Part shown: piece after piece, positions 18,577 to 20,352 of the stretch
Position numbering within the stretch: the first letter of the stretch is position 1
Layout of the letters: each line of letters opens with the position of its first letter
Source of the DNA: Blastocladiella britannica
Taxonomy: Eukaryota > Blastocladiomycota > Blastocladiomycetes > Blastocladiales > Blastocladiaceae
Length of the DNA: 20,352 nucleotides
NCBI GenBank assembly: GCA_025349905.2
Contig: MU624855.1
Location: forward strand, 1-20,352
Direction: 5' to 3'
Program-made: the position numbers and the translations under genes
The notes under the pieces: model-generated
What the model saw: the letters and a program-made list of their open reading frames with translations, nothing else
Told to the model about the DNA's origin: nothing
The model's database searches: none

Positions 18577-19734
18577 CTAAACGCCGCCCCCACCACTGCT
18601 GCCGCTCGCCTTGAGCTTGCGCTTGATCTTGGTCCCAGACCGATTCACGCTCGCCGACCCCACCACCGTGGCATCGAGCGAGTTGCTAACGCCCAAACTG
18701 CCCAGACTCCCCTCGCTTGCCATCGAAATGGTGGCCGCCAGCGGCGACGGCCGCTTGGGCAAGTACGCCAAGCCTGCGCTGGTAGCCAAGACGTGCGATC
18801 CGGACGTCGGAGTCGCGCCGCCTTTGGTGGGACGCTGCGGGTGCGACTGGCCCAGGGATGCGATCGCGGGGTTGACGCCAGGCCGCGCACGCGGAGCAGT
18901 CACTACCACCACGTCCATAGTGGTCGCTGTGGTCTTGTTGCCACCGCCGCCACCGTGGTGGTGCCGGCCACTCTCATCCGAGTGTGAGCGCGAAAGAGTC
19001 GAGTGGCTGGATGCCCGGGACGATTTGGACGACGACGACGACAATGACGAGTGCAGGAGCGCCGAGGAGGGGAGTTGCGTAAGCAGAGCGCCCGTGCGCG
19101 GGCCGCTGCCGTCGTGCGCCGCCGTCGATTGCAGGTACGCGTCCACGTCGGCCGCCATGCCCGAATACGTTGTCGTGGTCGCGCGCGGCGACTGGCGCGA
19201 CGAGTTGGCCTTGTTGCCCCGCCGAAGCGACTCGCTGCTGCTGTTATCGTTGTTGGAAGACTGGTGATGCCGGTGGGACTTTGGCTCGGGCGCAGACGCG
19301 GACGGCTTCCACCACGAAATGCCGCTGTTGCCGCTGTTGATGAGTGGGGAAGCTGCTGCTGTCGACCCACCCGACGACGAGTAATAGTCTTCTTGCTGCT
19401 GCTGCTGTTGGTACTGCTGGTTCTGGTTCTGGTGTTGGCGACGCGACCGACGCGACGACCCTGGCCAGCGGCAGTTGAAGCAGCACAAGAACCTGACGCA
19501 CCGCCGGCACGCGCACGCCACACTCAGACAGCAGATCACGGCGATCGTGATGATCACCGCCACTCCTAGCCATGGGGGAACGCTCAGGCCAAAGACCGAC
19601 GTGGACGTTGGCGTCGCGGTTGCGCTGGTGAGAGTCGTTGTTGTTGTGGCGGTTGCATTCGTTGCGGTGCCCGTGGTGCTGGATGTACTATTGTTTCCAG
19701 CCGCGTTCGTCCAGTTGCTCGAGAGGAGTGACAT
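18577..19734 (-). CDS. Single-pass membrane protein with Ser/Thr-rich ectodomain and cytosolic Cys cluster
   Basis: I do not recognise a named family. As annotated it is 385 residues in one exon. Residues 1-54 are Ser/Thr/Ala-rich with N-glycosylation sequons (NWT, NNS, NST, NAT). A hydrophobic helix spans about 55-76 (WLGVAVIITIAVICCLSVAC), followed by CRRCVRFLCCFNCRW and many arginines, so the N-terminus is predicted outside and the tail in the cytosol. Eight cysteines lie in residues 68-88, suggesting palmitoylation or metal binding. The tail has poly-Gln, Ser-rich and Gly-rich stretches and a basic KIKRKLKASG end. There is no signal peptide, so either it is a reverse signal-anchor protein or an upstream exon is missing: the frame stays open upstream to TTTTTTAG, a possible acceptor at 19783-19785, adding residues such as LYCTRTNPSSYSYW. 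Such mucin-like sensors are common in fungal walls, but no role can be assigned. Confidence 0.7.
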   Translation of the reverse strand: MSLLSSNWTNAAGNNSTSSTTGTATNATATTTTTLTSATATPTSTSVFGLSVPPWLGVAVIITIAVICCLSVACACRRCVRFLCCFNCRWPGSSRRSRRQHQNQNQQYQQQQQQEDYYSSSGGSTAAASPLINSGNSGISWWKPSASAPEPKSHRHHQSSNNDNSSSESLRRGNKANSSRQSPRATTTTYSGMAADVDAYLQSTAAHDGSGPRTGALLTQLPSSALLHSSLSSSSSKSSRASSHSTLSRSHSDESGRHHHGGGGGNKTTATTMDVVVVTAPRARPGVNPAIASLGQSHPQRPTKGGATPTSGSHVLATSAGLAYLPKRPSPLAATISMASEGSLGSLGVSNSLDATVVGSASVNRSGTKIKRKLKASGSSGGGGV

Positions 19735-19933
19735 TGTGGTCCAATAACTGTACGAGGACGGATTGGTCCGGGTGCAATACAGCTAAAAAATCCCAATTGG
19801 ATCTAGTTGAAAAAAGACCATTCAATGCATATTTCACGCTGCAGCCTAGGATCCAGTGGGAGAGCATGAATGCATGCGATTATATTCAAGAGACACTCCT
19901 GTCAAGCAGAAGGAGAAATGATCGGGACCAGGA

Positions 19934-19940
19934 AAGGAGC
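19934..19940 (-). promoter_or_regulatory. GCTCCTT element upstream of membrane protein gene
   Basis: On the minus strand the site reads TTTTGCTCCTTTCCTGG. It lies 199 nt before the annotated start codon, farther than the other four copies. That distance would fit a 5' leader containing an intron that ends at 19783. Confidence 0.4.
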
Positions 19941-19984
19941 AAAAAAGGAGGCCGTCTTGTGAACAGAACCAAAAACACACAACC

Positions 19985-20041
19985 ATGACCCAATCTCTCT
20001 CTGTGCGTTGCTTTCGCACGCGTAATGTGCGACTGTATTAA
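19985..20041 (+). other. Upstream ORF in leader of right-edge gene
   Basis: An ATG opens an 18-codon frame ending in TAA, 103 nt before the proposed start of the right-edge gene. If this stretch is transcribed it could lower translation of the main frame. It could equally be chance or lie outside the transcript. Confidence 0.25.
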
Positions 20042-20061
20042 AGCATTTAAGCACTATACAG

Positions 20062-20109
20062 CTACCCGTGGAGTAACCCGTGGAGTAACCCGTGGAGTAA
20101 CCCGTGGAG
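20062..20109. repeat. Four tandem copies of a 12-bp unit
   Basis: The unit is TAACCCGTGGAG. Copies lie at 20062-20073 (one mismatch), 20074-20085, 20086-20097 and 20098-20109. The last three are identical, so the array is recent. A 12-nt period keeps codon phase, but the array lies outside the supported exons. Confidence 0.9.
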
Positions 20110-20143
20110 CGCGTGGTACTCGTGAGGCTGCCCGTGACAGCCA

Positions 20144-20352
20144 ATGTCACCACCACCGCGCCTGCAACCCCTGCTCCTGTTAGGTTTGATGGTCCGCCTT
20201 GATTTTTACCTCCTTGTGGGCAAGCACTCACCCCCTGCGGTTTTTTTTTCCAGACCATGTCATTGGACCCCTCGTCAATCTCTTCCATGGGATCGACTTG
20301 GAGGATGTGCACGGCAACCACTTGGGCGAGGTCGGCCCTGGTACTAGCCCCT
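20144..20352 (+). CDS. 5' end of an unrecognised spliced gene (runs off the right edge)
   Basis: The proposed exon 1, 20144-20183, starts ATG and encodes MSPPPRLQPLLLL. The intron at 20184-20253 is 70 nt and ends in a strong TTTTTTTTTCCAG acceptor. Exon 2, 20254-20340, continues in phase as DHVIGPLVNLFHGIDLEDVH and then GNHLGEVGPG, and is followed by GTACTA, exactly the donor of TTC36 intron 2 and the commonest donor type in this window. The start of the protein looks globular. Its gene orientation also completes the head-to-head pattern. The weak point is the exon 1 donor, GTTTGA, which is not like the others, so exon 1 and the start may be wrong while exon 2 is better supported. I do not recognise the family. 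Confidence 0.5.

Larger units (their letters stand above)
19735..20143. promoter_or_regulatory. Divergent intergenic region with GCTCCTT element, uORF and 12-bp repeats
   Basis: A 409-nt interval between divergent genes. For the minus-strand gene it holds a GCTCCTT element at 19934-19940 and possibly a 5' intron ending at 19783. For the plus-strand gene it holds an 18-codon upstream ORF at 19985-20041 and a 12-bp tandem repeat at 20062-20109. Confidence 0.5.

Noticed and set aside
20062..20109. A CRISPR-like array.
   Set aside because: The units are 12 bp and directly abut with no spacers, in a eukaryotic genome.
19902..20352. A minus-strand coding frame open from the right edge to 19902, including an STGY repeat.
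   Set aside because: It has no plausible intron-exon ending, includes a lysine run from a T-tract that reads better as a plus-strand acceptor, and its last third looks non-coding. The plus-strand exon at 20254-20340 has both splice sites. It remains an outside possibility.

Overview
The window is nuclear DNA of a eukaryote, most likely an early-diverging, probably zoosporic or mortierellid-like fungus. The evidence is: short spliceosomal introns (15 well-supported ones, 53-95 nt, GT...AG), GC-rich codon use, an APSES/KilA-N transcription regulator (a fungal family), a front-end fatty acid desaturase closest in recalled motifs to Mortierella delta-5 desaturases, and a TTC36 homologue. Placement below Fungi (for example Blastocladiomycota, chytrids or Mortierellomycota) is inference. 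No rRNA, tRNA, mobile element or CRISPR array was seen.

Layout, left to right. (1) Minus strand, 78-3015: an unrecognised four-exon, 917-residue low-complexity protein with an RS-like stretch and two modules that look like degenerate double-stranded-RNA-binding folds. (2) Plus, 3270-3986: SGT1 co-chaperone lacking the usual TPR domain. (3) Minus, 4028-7150: splicing factor SYF1/XAB2, four exons. (4) Plus, 7403-8114: TTC36, three exons. (5) Minus, 8166-8539: Sec61 gamma (SSS1), three exons. (6) Plus, 8941-10090: PAP2-type lipid phosphate phosphatase, two exons. (7) Plus, 10283-11832: cytochrome b5-fused delta-5-like desaturase, three exons. (8) Minus, 11988-14522: APSES regulator with an in-frame, stop-free 60-nt intron inside its DNA-binding domain. 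(9) Plus, 15334-18476: FHIP/RAI16-like protein. (10) Minus, 18577-19734: single-pass membrane protein with a cysteine cluster. (11) Plus, 20144 to the right edge: 5' end of an unrecognised gene.

The genes alternate almost perfectly between head-to-head and tail-to-tail pairs. Tail-to-tail gaps are only 41-155 nt and head-to-head gaps 252-811 nt, so most promoters are bidirectional. The exception is the lipid phosphatase followed by the desaturase, both plus. SSS1, the phosphatase and the desaturase are all expected ER-membrane proteins, and SGT1 and TTC36 are both chaperone partners by family; no shared pathway is proven.

The most unexpected non-coding signal is a 9-base motif, YGCTCCTTY, found in sense orientation upstream of five genes (22-42 nt before the start codon in four of them). 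It is a candidate core-promoter or transcription-start element. Almost half the introns also start with GTAC rather than the usual fungal GTATGT/GTAAGT.
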